From contig JAAWSO010000011.1 of the NCBI GenBank assembly GCA_022801595.1, forward strand, positions 1 through 48,245: a stretch of DNA of 48,245 nt, read 5' to 3'. Under the pieces are notes generated by a model that made no database searches, was not told the DNA's origin, and saw only the letters and a program-made list of their open reading frames with translations. How positions within the stretch are numbered: the first letter of the stretch is position 1; each line of letters starts with the position of its first letter. Below, piece by piece: positions 31,145 through 39,845 of the stretch. This stretch comes from Clostridiales bacterium. Lineage in GTDB: Bacteria; Bacillota; Clostridia; Oscillospirales; Acutalibacteraceae. The position numbers were made by a program, and so were the translations under genes.

Positions 31145-31252
31145 AAAAGTAAAGATTTGAGCAAAAATCTTAATTTTTAGGAATTTTATTGTTAATTTTT
31201 TAACAATAAGGTCAATTTATGTGAATATATACCATAGGAGGTCTTCCTTTTT

Positions 31253-32635
31253 ATGAAAATTCAATTTACGGAAACGGTATTGCGGGACGCCAATCAATCT
31301 TTGATTGCTACCCGGATGCCCTTTGCGGCCTTTGAACCAATCCTGGAAACCATGGATGGGGCTGGATACTATTCGGCAGAATGTTGGGGCGGAGCCACTT
31401 TCGATTCCTGCCTTCGTTATTTAAACGAAGACCCTTGGGTTCGCCTGCGAAAAATGAAGAAAAAACTCCCCAACACCAAGCTGCAAATGCTGCTGCGCGG
31501 GCAAAACCTGCTCGGTTACAAGCACTATCCCGATGATGTCGTGCGGAAATTCATTCAATATTCCGTGGGCAACGGCATTGATATTATCCGTATTTTCGAC
31601 GCCCTCAATGATCTAAGGAACATTCAGATTGCCGTTGAGGAAACAAAAAAACGGGGAGCCCATGCGTCCGGCGCCATCTGCTACACCACCAGCCCGGTTC
31701 ATACGTTAGCTAAATACCAAGCCTTAGCCAAAGAGATGGAAGCGATGGGGGTAGACTCCATCTGCATCAAGGATATGGCAGGTATTATGGGCCCTCAAGA
31801 GGCTTACGACCTGGTCAAAGCCGTCAAGGAGACGGTTTCCCTCCCGGTGGTAGTACACACGCATTCCACCACTGGTTTTGCATTTATGACCTACCTCAAA
31901 GCTGTGGAAGCCGGTGCGGATGTCATTGATACGGCAATTTCCAGCTTTTCCGGCGGAACCTCTCAGCCGGCGACGGAAACCTTAGCCTATGCCCTGCAAC
32001 AAATGGGATTTTCCCACTCCATGAACCTGAAAGCTCTAAAAGAAATCAATGACTTTTTTCAGCCCCTCCGGGATGAATACTTGTCCAATGGCCTGTTGGA
32101 CCCAAAAGTTCTTGCCACCAATACTGACGCGCTGATCTACCAGGTCCCTGGCGGGATGCTCTCGAACCTGATCGCCCAGCTAAAAGCGCAAAACGCCACC
32201 CAGCGTCTTGATGAAGTTCTCCAGGAAATTCCATCTGTGCGCAAAGATCTGGGCTACCCTCCTCTGGTTACCCCCATGAGCCAAATGGTCGGGGTTCAGG
32301 CTGTGACTAACGTCTTGCTGGGCAAGCGGTACCAAAGCATCGGCAAGGAGGTTAAATCGTATGTGCGCGGAGAATACGGCAAGCCTCCCGCTCCCATCGA
32401 TTCCGATCTTCAGAAAAAAATTCTGGGGGATGAGCAGCCGTTTACCGGACGTTTTGCCGATACTCTTGCGCCAGAATTTGAACCGGCAAAGGCTTCTTTG
32501 GGAGCGATAGCCCGCTGTGAGGAAGATGTTTTATCCTACATCGCCTTCCCTAAGATTGCGGAAAAATTTTTCCAGTACCGTCAAAAACAGGAAGAAAACC
32601 AATGCAGCTACACCATTATGAAAATCGAAGAATAA
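31253..32635 (+). CDS. oadA: Oxaloacetate decarboxylase, alpha (carboxyltransferase) subunit
   Basis: This is the biotin-dependent carboxyltransferase that moves the C4 carboxyl of oxaloacetate to biotin. The 460-residue TIM barrel has TETVLRDANQSLIATRM with the metal Asp, GYYSAECWGGATFDSCLRYL, the Lys in SICIKDMAGIMGP that is carboxylated in this family, the metal HXH in PVVVHTHSTTGFA, and SSFSGGTSQPATE. There is no biotinyl domain at its C-terminus; it is encoded separately at 33.0 kb. TAGGAGG is 11 nt upstream. A pyruvate carboxylase B subunit has the same fold, but the OadB-type pump in the same operon decides for a decarboxylase. Confidence 0.93.
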   Translation: MKIQFTETVLRDANQSLIATRMPFAAFEPILETMDGAGYYSAECWGGATFDSCLRYLNEDPWVRLRKMKKKLPNTKLQMLLRGQNLLGYKHYPDDVVRKFIQYSVGNGIDIIRIFDALNDLRNIQIAVEETKKRGAHASGAICYTTSPVHTLAKYQALAKEMEAMGVDSICIKDMAGIMGPQEAYDLVKAVKETVSLPVVVHTHSTTGFAFMTYLKAVEAGADVIDTAISSFSGGTSQPATETLAYALQQMGFSHSMNLKALKEINDFFQPLRDEYLSNGLLDPKVLATNTDALIYQVPGGMLSNLIAQLKAQNATQRLDEVLQEIPSVRKDLGYPPLVTPMSQMVGVQAVTNVLLGKRYQSIGKEVKSYVRGEYGKPPAPIDSDLQKKILGDEQPFTGRFADTLAPEFEPAKASLGAIARCEEDVLSYIAFPKIAEKFFQYRQKQEENQCSYTIMKIEE

Positions 32636-32648
32636 AGGAGGACGTCTC

Positions 32649-33023
32649 ATGTTGGAACATATGGGCTTCGGAGAAAGCCTTCTCCTGTCTGTGATTGGGA
32701 TTGCCATTGTCTTTGCGGTTTTATTTGCACTGAGCTTGTTTATCCGAGCAATGTCGGCCATCACTCGATCCACCGACCGAAAGCGAACTTCCCCGGCAAT
32801 ATCAGACTGCGCTCCCGCAGAAATCCAGACGGAAGAATGGGTTCCCGCGCCAGAATCGTCTGGGGAAGTCAAGCTTTATGGAGTGGACGAAGCGACTGCC
32901 GCGATGATTATGGCGATCGTGGCGGATGAATGTAAGCTTCCGCTTAGCGAACTTCAGTTTCAATCTATTCGGGAAATCAAAGATGATTCCCCCCATCCAT
33001 CCCCTTGTAGTAAAATCGAATAA
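32649..33023 (+). CDS. oadG: Oxaloacetate decarboxylase gamma chain (OadG-like)
   Basis: This small anchor subunit holds the complex together. The 124 residues have one N-terminal membrane helix (LLLSVIGIAIVFAVLFALSL), a polar hinge, and a soluble tail that includes VDEATAAMIMAIVADECKLP, a piece common in OadG-type proteins. AAGGAGG stands 8 nt before the ATG at 32649, 13 nt after oadA. The sequence is short and variable in this family, so the assignment rests mostly on the order alpha-gamma-biotin-beta. Confidence 0.8.
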   Translation: MLEHMGFGESLLLSVIGIAIVFAVLFALSLFIRAMSAITRSTDRKRTSPAISDCAPAEIQTEEWVPAPESSGEVKLYGVDEATAAMIMAIVADECKLPLSELQFQSIREIKDDSPHPSPCSKIE

Positions 33024-33038
33024 AGAAAGGACCGTTTT

Positions 33039-33425
33039 ATGAAATACATTGTCTCCCTTCGGGGGAAAAACTATGAAGTTGAGGTTGAACATGGAGACGC
33101 GAAATTAGTCCGCGTTTCCGACGCTCAGCCTGTCCCCTCTCCTAGCCCGGCTCCCGCTGCGGCAGCTGCGCCCACGCCCACAACATCCGCCCCTGCGGCT
33201 GGCGAACCGGTCCCCGTCCCTATGCCTGGCGTGATCGTGAGTATCAAATGCACGGCCGGGCAAACTGTCCAGAAAGGCGACTTACTGGTCGTAATGGAAG
33301 CCATGAAAATGGAGAATGAAATTTTCGCTCCTTTCGCCGGCACGATCCTCCAAGTCGCCGTTTCGGAAGGCGCGTCTGTCAATACGGGAGATCCCTTGCT
33401 ATTTTTACAAAGAAAGGATGGGTAA
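33039..33425 (+). CDS. Biotin carboxyl carrier subunit of the decarboxylase
   Basis: The 128-residue protein has an N-terminal strand region ([20 protein letters not shown]), a Pro/Ala-rich linker at ~35-65, and a biotinyl domain [20 protein letters not shown] with [20 protein letters not shown]; the Lys of EAMKM is the biotinylation site. It receives CO2 from OadA and gives it to OadB. AAAGGA lies 8 nt before the ATG. The same arrangement of a free biotin subunit is known for glutaconyl-CoA and methylmalonyl-CoA decarboxylases (GcdC, MmdC). Confidence 0.92.
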   Translation: MKYIVSLRGKNYEVEVEHGDAKLVRVSDAQPVPSPSPAPAAAAAPTPTTSAPAAGEPVPVPMPGVIVSIKCTAGQTVQKGDLLVVMEAMKMENEIFAPFAGTILQVAVSEGASVNTGDPLLFLQRKDG

Positions 33426-33430
33426 CTGAA

Positions 33431-34552
33431 ATGTCGATTGGATCCACCCTTTCCAACCTCTGGGTTTCCTCTGGATTTTCCCAGATTACCTGGCAGCAGG
33501 CGGTTATGTTGCTGATCTCTTTGGTTCTCCTGTATTTGGGGATTTTCCGAAAATATGAGCCTCTTCTCATGATTCCGATTGCGTTTGGCGTACTGCTCGC
33601 CAACCTCCCAGGAGCTGGCCTGACGCAGGAAGGCGGTTTGATTTATTACCTATCCCAAGGCGTAAACCTCAATATTTATCCGGCTCTGATTTTTCTCGGC
33701 GTTGGGGCCATGACCGACTTTGGCCCTCTGCTCGCCAATCCCAGCAGTATGTTTCTGGGTGCGGCAGCACAGTTTGGCATCTATATCGCGTTTCTTTTAG
33801 CCAATTTGCTGGGCTTCACCCCGGCGGAGGCCGCCTCCATCGGGATCACCGGCGGTGCGGACGGCCCAACCGCCATTTTCCTGACCAATGAGCTGGCCCC
33901 TTATCTGCTGCCTGCCATCGCGGTCGCCGCCTATTCCTATATGGCTCTCATTCCCATGATCCAGCCGCCACTCATGCGTCTGCTGACTACCAAAAAAGAG
34001 CGGGAAATAAAGATGGAGCAACTGCGTGTGGTAAGCAAAAAAGAAAAAATCCTGTTCCCCATTATCGTTACCATCTTCGTCTGTCTCTTGCTGCCTGCCG
34101 TAGCTCCTCTATTGGGCATGCTGATGCTAGGCAATCTACTGCGGGAATGCGGTGTCACCCAACGTCTCTCCGATACCGTACAAAACGCTTTGATGAATAT
34201 CGTCACTGTGTTCCTTGGCATCTCAGTTGGCGCAAAAGCCAGCGGCGATAACTTCCTGCGTCCCGAAACCCTGCTGATTATGGGACTCGGCTTTTTGGCG
34301 TTCGTATTCAGCACCGTCGGCGGCCTCCTGTTCGGCAAGCTGATGTGCATTGTCACACGGGGAAAAATCAATCCCTTGATCGGTTCCGCCGGTGTATCCG
34401 CCGTACCGATGGCTGCCCGAATCGCTCAGTTGGAAGGCCAAAAAGCCAATCCATCTAATTTTCTGCTTATGCATGCGATGGGGCCAAACGTAGCCGGCGT
34501 CATTGGTTCGTCGGTTGCCGCTGGGTTCCTGCTTGCGGTATTCGGTGGATAA
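33431..34552 (+). CDS. oadB: Na+-pumping decarboxylase beta subunit
   Basis: This is the membrane subunit that decarboxylates carboxybiotin and exports Na+. The 373 residues with about 9-11 hydrophobic segments show the family signatures [40 protein letters not shown] (with the functional Asp), [20 protein letters not shown] and [28 protein letters not shown] lies 9 nt before the ATG. It is 5 nt after the biotin subunit and ends at a strong terminator. The beta subunits of oxaloacetate, glutaconyl-CoA and methylmalonyl-CoA decarboxylases cannot be told apart by these motifs; the OadA-type alpha subunit in the operon sets the substrate. Confidence 0.94.
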   Translation: MSIGSTLSNLWVSSGFSQITWQQAVMLLISLVLLYLGIFRKYEPLLMIPIAFGVLLANLPGAGLTQEGGLIYYLSQGVNLNIYPALIFLGVGAMTDFGPLLANPSSMFLGAAAQFGIYIAFLLANLLGFTPAEAASIGITGGADGPTAIFLTNELAPYLLPAIAVAAYSYMALIPMIQPPLMRLLTTKKEREIKMEQLRVVSKKEKILFPIIVTIFVCLLLPAVAPLLGMLMLGNLLRECGVTQRLSDTVQNALMNIVTVFLGISVGAKASGDNFLRPETLLIMGLGFLAFVFSTVGGLLFGKLMCIVTRGKINPLIGSAGVSAVPMAARIAQLEGQKANPSNFLLMHAMGPNVAGVIGSSVAAGFLLAVFGG

Positions 34553-34563
34553 TATCAAAAAAG

Positions 34564-34603
34564 AAAAGGATTTTCCGATTGTTTTTCGGAAAATCCTTTT
34601 TGC
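34564..34603 (+). terminator. Terminator of the decarboxylase operon (bidirectional)
   Basis: AAAAGGATTTTCCGA and TCGGAAAATCCTTTT are perfect 15-bp arms around 7 nt, with TTTTT following on plus. On the minus strand the same hairpin can serve the PAP2 gene that ends at 34606. Confidence 0.94.
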
Positions 34604-34605
34604 GC

Positions 34606-35115
34606 TTATAGATGAAAAAGCGGAGCCAAAAGAAAAAAGCATACGTATCCTATGCCTATGCTGATGACCATGCCAGCCAAGATGTCGCGAGGATAGTGAA
34701 GGCCGGCCAGCACACGAGTCGCCCCAACGCCCAACGCCAAGAATAAGGCCAACGCCCCCAGCCACCAATTCACATACAGGCAGGCCATCCCAATGATAAA
34801 GGCGCTGGCTGTGTGGCGGCTGGGAAAGGATTTCCCTTTCCCGTGGCCGGTCAGCGGTTCAAAGGCCAATTCCTCAAAGGGCCTGGGCCAATCCAGCTTG
34901 GCCCGCATGACGCTAACCGCCACCAAAACCAAAGCCGGCACGCTCAAATAAAAAATCAGCTTCATCGGATCTTGGAAAATCAGGTACAGCATCACCGCTC
35001 CGTAAAGGGCAATCACCGCATACGGACACAAGCGGCAAATCCACACCATCGCCCGCCGGCGAGCAGGCGTTTCCTCCCAGTGCTCCATCATTTTCACATA
35101 GGTTTTCCGTTTCAT
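34606..35115 (-). CDS. PAP2-family membrane phosphatase
   Basis: The 169-residue integral membrane phosphatase has the three PAP2 motifs: RAKLDWPRPFEEL (K-RP, compressed), KSFPSRHTASAF (P-S-R-H) and GATRVLAGLHYPRDILAG (SR-H-D type, here TR). Membrane helices surround them (YAVIALYGAVMLYLIFQ; LIFYLSVPALVLVAVSVM). It probably removes phosphate from a lipid such as undecaprenyl pyrophosphate or phosphatidic acid. ATG 35115 was chosen because GGGGCGGAG lies immediately upstream and the longer frame passes through the terminator at 35185-35222. The exact lipid cannot be known. It lies 155 nt after the DUF421 gene. Confidence 0.88.
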   Translation of the reverse strand: MKRKTYVKMMEHWEETPARRRAMVWICRLCPYAVIALYGAVMLYLIFQDPMKLIFYLSVPALVLVAVSVMRAKLDWPRPFEELAFEPLTGHGKGKSFPSRHTASAFIIGMACLYVNWWLGALALFLALGVGATRVLAGLHYPRDILAGMVISIGIGYVCFFLLAPLFHL

Positions 35116-35184
35116 TGCTCCGCCCCTTTGCCAATCCTCTGGATTTTTCCTTTTTTCTATTATACGATAAAAAAACCAAAAATA

Positions 35185-35222
35185 AAAGGAAAAGGCCGTT
35201 TTCACGGCCATTTTCCCTTTTC
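35185..35222 (-). terminator. Terminator after the DUF421 gene
   Basis: GGAAAA-GGCCG pairs with CGGCC-TTTTCC around TGAAAA, followed by TTTT on the minus strand. Confidence 0.85.
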
Positions 35223-35269
35223 TTTTGATCCTCCCCAACCTATGCCCCTTTCCCGACGGAGCCATCATC

Positions 35270-35971
35270 TTAATCAAAAATATCCCGGTCTTTCCTTTTG
35301 TGGGTTTTAGGATAGATAGTCAGGGTATTCTGACAATCGCAGGTGGCTAGAAGAATTTCTGATACCTTATAATGCTGCTGTTTCAACTGCTTTTCCAGCC
35401 ATTCCTGGTTGTTGCCGATGTTGTGTAGGTTTTCTTCCATCACTTGCCCGTCTAAAATCACATTGGCCACCAGGCGATCCGGCGCAACCGTTAAGTGGAG
35501 ATCTTTTGGCGTTAAAGGCCGCTGATCCTCCATTGGCAGAAAACTGATGTGCCCGTTGGTTTCCAATACCGCCGCCTGCAATTGGGATAAATCAAAAAAA
35601 CCGCTGATCCGGCATTGGCTGAGAAACTCCCCCAAATCCAGCTTGGCTTTTTTTAGGTTCTCAAAATAGAGCTTCCCATTTTCAAACAAAACCAAGGATT
35701 TCCCGTTTAAAATCCGACGCATACGGATGGACTTACTATTAATCAAAGAAATGCTTACCGCAGCAATGGCGTAAATTATCATGGCTACCAGCGGCTGCCA
35801 CACATCCTCAATGGCGGTGGCCATTTCGGCCGCAATCGAACCGATGGTAATGCCGTTGATATAGTCAAACATGCTTAATTGTGACATCTGGCGGTTTCCA
35901 ATGATTTTGGTCAGCAGAAACAGCACAATAATCGAACAGATCGATGCCAATACAATGTATAAAAAATCCAT
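35270..35971 (-). CDS. DUF421 (YetF/YrbG-type) membrane protein
   Basis: The 233 residues start with three membrane helices (LASICSIIVLFLLTKIIGNR; MFDYINGITIGSIAAEMATA) that hold the family motif GNRQMSQLSMFDYINGITIG. A cytoplasmic double domain follows, with RILNGKSLVLFENGKLYFEN, LDLGEFLSQCRISGFFDLSQ, and the second region RLVANVILDGQVMEENLHNI. AAAGGAGC lies 8 nt before the ATG. Members of this family are often found with spore or stress genes. No molecular role is established. The final stretch (LLATCDCQNTLTIYPKTHKR) is lineage-specific. Confidence 0.88.
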   Translation of the reverse strand: MDFLYIVLASICSIIVLFLLTKIIGNRQMSQLSMFDYINGITIGSIAAEMATAIEDVWQPLVAMIIYAIAAVSISLINSKSIRMRRILNGKSLVLFENGKLYFENLKKAKLDLGEFLSQCRISGFFDLSQLQAAVLETNGHISFLPMEDQRPLTPKDLHLTVAPDRLVANVILDGQVMEENLHNIGNNQEWLEKQLKQQHYKVSEILLATCDCQNTLTIYPKTHKRKDRDIFD

Positions 35972-36195
35972 AGCGGCGCTCCTTTCCCGTTTTCATTTTT
36001 TGATAAATTTATTCTTTTCGGTACCCACTACTGTTATACCCAAACCATTTTGTAAATATTTTTCCATTTTTTGATCAAGATAATCCTAGGAATGCTGACT
36101 GAATTTCGGGAGACCGGAGAAAATCATACGCCTTTTTACGGATAAAACCCAGGGACTGGGTGGAAATGCATGTCAAATTTTCTCGTGCTTTCTTA

Positions 36196-36224
36196 TTGAA
36201 ACAACCTTCATTTAGTGGTATAAT
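36196..36224 (+). promoter_or_regulatory. Promoter of aspS-gatCAB
   Basis: TTGAAA (36196-36201), a 17-nt spacer and TATAAT (36219-36224). The leader to aspS is about 70 nt, too short for a T-box. Confidence 0.85.
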
Positions 36225-36299
36225 CTTTTGTATATATGGTTTTTTACCTATTTTTTCATATGGAATCGCCAATTCACCGACGAAAGGATTTATGGAACT

Positions 36300-38054
36300 A
36301 TGATTTGTGTCAATGAATACCGCACCCACCTATGTGGGGAGGTTAATGAAACTGATATTGGAAAAGAAATTCGGGTCGCAGGATGGGTCGAGAATATCCG
36401 CGACCACGGCGGCATCAAATTCCTCGACCTGCGGGACCAATACGGCGTCGTACAAGTGGTTGTTTATGATGAGGCGCTGCTGAACCCGGTCAATAAAGAA
36501 TGTGCCATCACCGTAACTGGCTCCGTTGTGTTGCGGGACGAAGACACAATCAATCCTAAAATTGCTACTGGTAAAGTCGAGGTCAAGGCGGCTTCCCTGA
36601 CGGTATTGGGCAAATCCCCTTCCGCTCTGCCTTTCGAAGTGGAAACCTCTACGGAAACCAAAGAGGATATCCGTTTGAAATACCGCTTCTTGGACCTGCG
36701 CAATCCAAAGGTTCATGACAACATCGTATTGCGCTCTCAGGTTATTTCCTTCCTGCGCAGCAAAATGGAGCAACTGGGTTTCCTGGAAATTCAAACCCCC
36801 ATCCTGTCCACCTCCTCCCCGGAAGGCGCACGGGATTACTTGATTCCAAGCAGGAAGCACAAGGGGAAATTCTACGCCCTTCCCCAAGCTCCCCAAATCT
36901 TCAAACAGCTCCTAATGGTATCCGGTTTTGACCGCTACTTCCAGGTAGCTCCTTGCTTCCGGGACGAAGACGCACGGGCTGACCGTTCCCCTGGCGAATT
37001 CTACCAGCTTGATTTTGAGATGGCCTTTGCCACCCAGGAGGACGTGCTGTCCGTAGCGGAGGAAGTGCTATCCGAAACCTTCGCAAAATTTACGGATAAA
37101 AAGGTTTCCCCCGCCCCCTTCCCACGAATCCCGTATGAGGAAGCCATGCTCCGCTACGGCTCCGACAAGCCGGATCTGCGCAACCCTCTGGAAATCATCG
37201 ACATCACCGAGATTTTTGAAACCTCCACCTTCGCGCCTTTTAAAAATAAAACGATCCGAGCCATCAACGTGCCGGGATGCGCCTCTCAACCCAAAAGCTT
37301 CTTTGAAAACATGCTGAAATTCGCCACTGATGAGCTGGGCATGATGGGCTTGGGGTACATCAAAGTCAACGACGCCATGGAATTCCTCGGCCCCATCAAT
37401 AAGTTCATTCCTGACGACCAGCGTCAGCCTTTGGTGGAAAAAGCCAAGCTGGAGCCGGGCTGTGTCCTGTATTTCATTGCGGACGAGAAAAATGCTGCCG
37501 CCAAGCTAGCTGGCCAAATCCGCAATGAGCTGGGTCGGCGGCTGAAGCTGATTGAAGAGGACTGCTTTAAAATGTGCTTTGTGGTGGACTTTCCCATGTT
37601 TGAAGTGGACGAAGAAACCGGAAACCATATTTTTACCCACAACCCATTCTCCATGCCGCAAGGTGGTATGGAAGCCCTGCTGACCAAGGACCCAACCGAA
37701 GTGCTGGCCTACCAATACGACATTGTGTGCAACGGTATTGAGCTTTCCTCCGGCGCAGTGCGGAACCATGACTTAGATATTATGATCAAAGCCTTTGAAA
37801 TTGCTGGTTACACAGAGGCGGATCTAGAAGAAAAATTCGGCGCCCTGTACAACGCCTTCCAATACGGCGCTCCGCCTCACGCCGGCATGGCTCCTGGCAT
37901 CGACCGGATGCTGATGCTTCTCACCGAGGAGCAAAATATCCGGGAAGTCATCGCGTTCCCCATGAACAGCAACGCCCAAGACCTGCTGCTGGGTTCCCCT
38001 ACCGAGGTCACCGAACAGCAGCTTCGGGAAGTCCACATCCGTGTACGAAACTAA
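36300..38054 (+). CDS. aspS: Aspartyl-tRNA synthetase, probably non-discriminating (Asp/Asn)
   Basis: This class II synthetase charges tRNA with Asp. The 584 residues contain the anticodon OB-fold (GWVENIRDHGGIKFLDLRDQ), motif 2 with CFRDEDARADRSPGEFYQLD, the bacterial GAD insertion at about 295-420, and motif 3 HAGMAPGIDRMLMLLT. The OB-fold has RDHG; discriminating bacterial enzymes have RDLG at this point, and His here is known from non-discriminating AspRS. It is followed by gatCAB, which would convert the Asp-tRNA(Asn) to Asn-tRNA. ATG 36300 is 11 nt after AAAGGA and gives the usual N-terminus (EYRTHLCGEVN); the longer frame covers the promoter. It is expressed from its own promoter. Confidence 0.95.
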   Translation: MICVNEYRTHLCGEVNETDIGKEIRVAGWVENIRDHGGIKFLDLRDQYGVVQVVVYDEALLNPVNKECAITVTGSVVLRDEDTINPKIATGKVEVKAASLTVLGKSPSALPFEVETSTETKEDIRLKYRFLDLRNPKVHDNIVLRSQVISFLRSKMEQLGFLEIQTPILSTSSPEGARDYLIPSRKHKGKFYALPQAPQIFKQLLMVSGFDRYFQVAPCFRDEDARADRSPGEFYQLDFEMAFATQEDVLSVAEEVLSETFAKFTDKKVSPAPFPRIPYEEAMLRYGSDKPDLRNPLEIIDITEIFETSTFAPFKNKTIRAINVPGCASQPKSFFENMLKFATDELGMMGLGYIKVNDAMEFLGPINKFIPDDQRQPLVEKAKLEPGCVLYFIADEKNAAAKLAGQIRNELGRRLKLIEEDCFKMCFVVDFPMFEVDEETGNHIFTHNPFSMPQGGMEALLTKDPTEVLAYQYDIVCNGIELSSGAVRNHDLDIMIKAFEIAGYTEADLEEKFGALYNAFQYGAPPHAGMAPGIDRMLMLLTEEQNIREVIAFPMNSNAQDLLLGSPTEVTEQQLREVHIRVRN

Positions 38055-38071
38055 CCGGGAGGAAATAAGAG

Positions 38072-38353
38072 ATGAGCATTACCCGTGAAGATATTTTACA
38101 AATCGCCACCCTGGCCAAACTTTCCGTAGACGAGTCGGAACTGGAAAAACTGACGAAGGATATGAGTGAAATGATTTCCTTTGCCGACACAATCAGCGCG
38201 GTTTCCACCGAGGCTTCCGACTTTGACAATATTAACGGCCTTATCAACGTGATGCGGGAGGACGTGGTGGAGGAATCCTTTGACCGGGATGAAATTTTGA
38301 GAAATGCGGAGAACCAGGACGAAGGCTATTTCCTTGTGAAAAAGCGTTCCTGA
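38072..38353 (+). CDS. gatC: Asp/Glu-tRNA amidotransferase subunit C
   Basis: GatC is the small subunit that binds GatA and stabilises the amidotransferase complex. The 93 residues begin MSITREDILQIATLAKLSVD with ESELEKLTKDMSEMISFADT, typical of GatC helices, and end in NAENQDEGYFLVKKRS. GGGAGG lies 9 nt before the ATG. It is 17 nt after aspS and 25 nt before gatA. Confidence 0.94.
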   Translation: MSITREDILQIATLAKLSVDESELEKLTKDMSEMISFADTISAVSTEASDFDNINGLINVMREDVVEESFDRDEILRNAENQDEGYFLVKKRS

Positions 38354-38378
38354 TTCCGCATAGAAAGGCGTATCATCT

Positions 38379-39845
38379 ATGGAAACAACGTACAGTCAAA
38401 TCAAACGAATCAGCCAGCTTTTGTCCTCAAAACAGATTTCTTGCACAGAGCTGACACAAAAATATTTAGAGAAAATCCATGCGGAGAACCCGGTTTTGAA
38501 CGCTTATGTCAAGGTGACCGATGACGTTGCTTTGGAAACCGCCAAGGCCGTAGATCAAAGAATCCAACGGGGGGATCATTTGCTTCCTCTGGAAGGCGTG
38601 CCGATGACCCTCAAGGACAACATTTCCACCCGGAATATCGAGACCACCTGCTGCTCGAAGATCCTGTCCGGCTATACTCCGATCTATGACGCCACCGTGT
38701 GGGAGCTTCTCCAAAATCAGAATACAGTTTTGTTAGGAAAAACCAACATGGATGAATTCGCAATGGGCTCTTCCTGCGAGACATCCTGCTTTGGCGGGGC
38801 GAAAAATCCACACAATACCGACTATGTAGCGGGGGGAAGCTCCGGGGGTGGCGCTTCCGCAGTAGCCGGCAATTTGGCCGCTTTCGCCCTGGGCTCCGAC
38901 ACCGGCGGTTCGATCCGTCAGCCGGCTAGTTTCTGCGGCATTGTGGGCCTGAAGCCCACCTACGGAAGCGTATCCCGTTACGGCCTGATCGCTTACGCCT
39001 CCAGTTTCGACCAAATTGGCCCCATCACCACTTCGGTGGAAGACGCCGCTTTGGTCTATGACGCGATTTCGTTACAGGATTCTATGGACTCCACCTGCCG
39101 GGGAGGCTCTCCCGCCAGCATGACTCTGATGGATGATATTAAGGGCATGAAAATCGGCATTGTGAAAGAATATTTTGCTGGAATCCGGGACGACGTGCGG
39201 GCACAGATTGACCAGGCAATCCAGGTTTACGAAAGCCTAGGCGCACAGATTGTCCGGCTCTCCATGCCAGAAATCAAGTATGGGCTGCCGGTATATTATA
39301 TCCTGGCCTGCGCGGAAGCTTCTTCTAATCTGGGCCGTTACGACGGCATTCGCTATGGCTATAAAACCGCCCATTACAACGATATCAACGAAATGGTGCG
39401 CAAGACCCGCAGCGAAGGATTTGGCGAGGAAGTGAAGCACCGGATTCTACTGGGTACCTACGTACTGAGCGCCGGCTATTACGACGCTTACTATAAAAAA
39501 GCGCAGAACTTGCGGGGCATGATTGTGAGATCCTTCCAGAACACATTCCAAAACTGCGATGTAATCCTGGCTCCTACGGTGCCAATGACAGCGTTCCAAA
39601 GCGGTTCCGCCGTAAAAGATCCTGTGGAAACCTACCAGACCGACCTGTGCACCGTACCGGTAAACATTGCCGGTTTGCCAGCGGTTTCCATTCCCTGCGG
39701 ATTTGATTCCAAAGGCTTGCCGGTTGGTTTGCAGATTATTGGAAACAGCTTCTGTGAAGCAACGATTTTGAACGCTGCCTACCAATATGAGGCCGCCACC
39801 AGAACCGAAACCTTTCAAGCAGTCAACATGGGGGTGCAACTATGA
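38379..39845 (+). CDS. gatA: Asp/Glu-tRNA amidotransferase subunit A
   Basis: GatA is the glutaminase of the complex, of the amidase signature family, 488 residues. The Ser-cis-Ser-Lys triad is visible: the Lys in GVPMTLKDNISTR, the cis-Ser in VAGGSSGGGASAVAGN, and the nucleophile Ser in LGSDTGGSIRQPASFCGIVG. Later segments YGSVSRYGLIAYASSFDQIG and AEASSNLGRYDGIRYGYK are typical of GatA. Its TGA overlaps the gatB ATG (ATGA). GAAAGG precedes the ATG by 9 nt. Confidence 0.96.
   Translation: METTYSQIKRISQLLSSKQISCTELTQKYLEKIHAENPVLNAYVKVTDDVALETAKAVDQRIQRGDHLLPLEGVPMTLKDNISTRNIETTCCSKILSGYTPIYDATVWELLQNQNTVLLGKTNMDEFAMGSSCETSCFGGAKNPHNTDYVAGGSSGGGASAVAGNLAAFALGSDTGGSIRQPASFCGIVGLKPTYGSVSRYGLIAYASSFDQIGPITTSVEDAALVYDAISLQDSMDSTCRGGSPASMTLMDDIKGMKIGIVKEYFAGIRDDVRAQIDQAIQVYESLGAQIVRLSMPEIKYGLPVYYILACAEASSNLGRYDGIRYGYKTAHYNDINEMVRKTRSEGFGEEVKHRILLGTYVLSAGYYDAYYKKAQNLRGMIVRSFQNTFQNCDVILAPTVPMTAFQSGSAVKDPVETYQTDLCTVPVNIAGLPAVSIPCGFDSKGLPVGLQIIGNSFCEATILNAAYQYEAATRTETFQAVNMGVQL

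Noticed and set aside
36075-36299. A T-box leader in front of aspS.
   Set aside because: The promoter is only about 75 nt from the start codon, and no T-box sequence or specifier stem is present.
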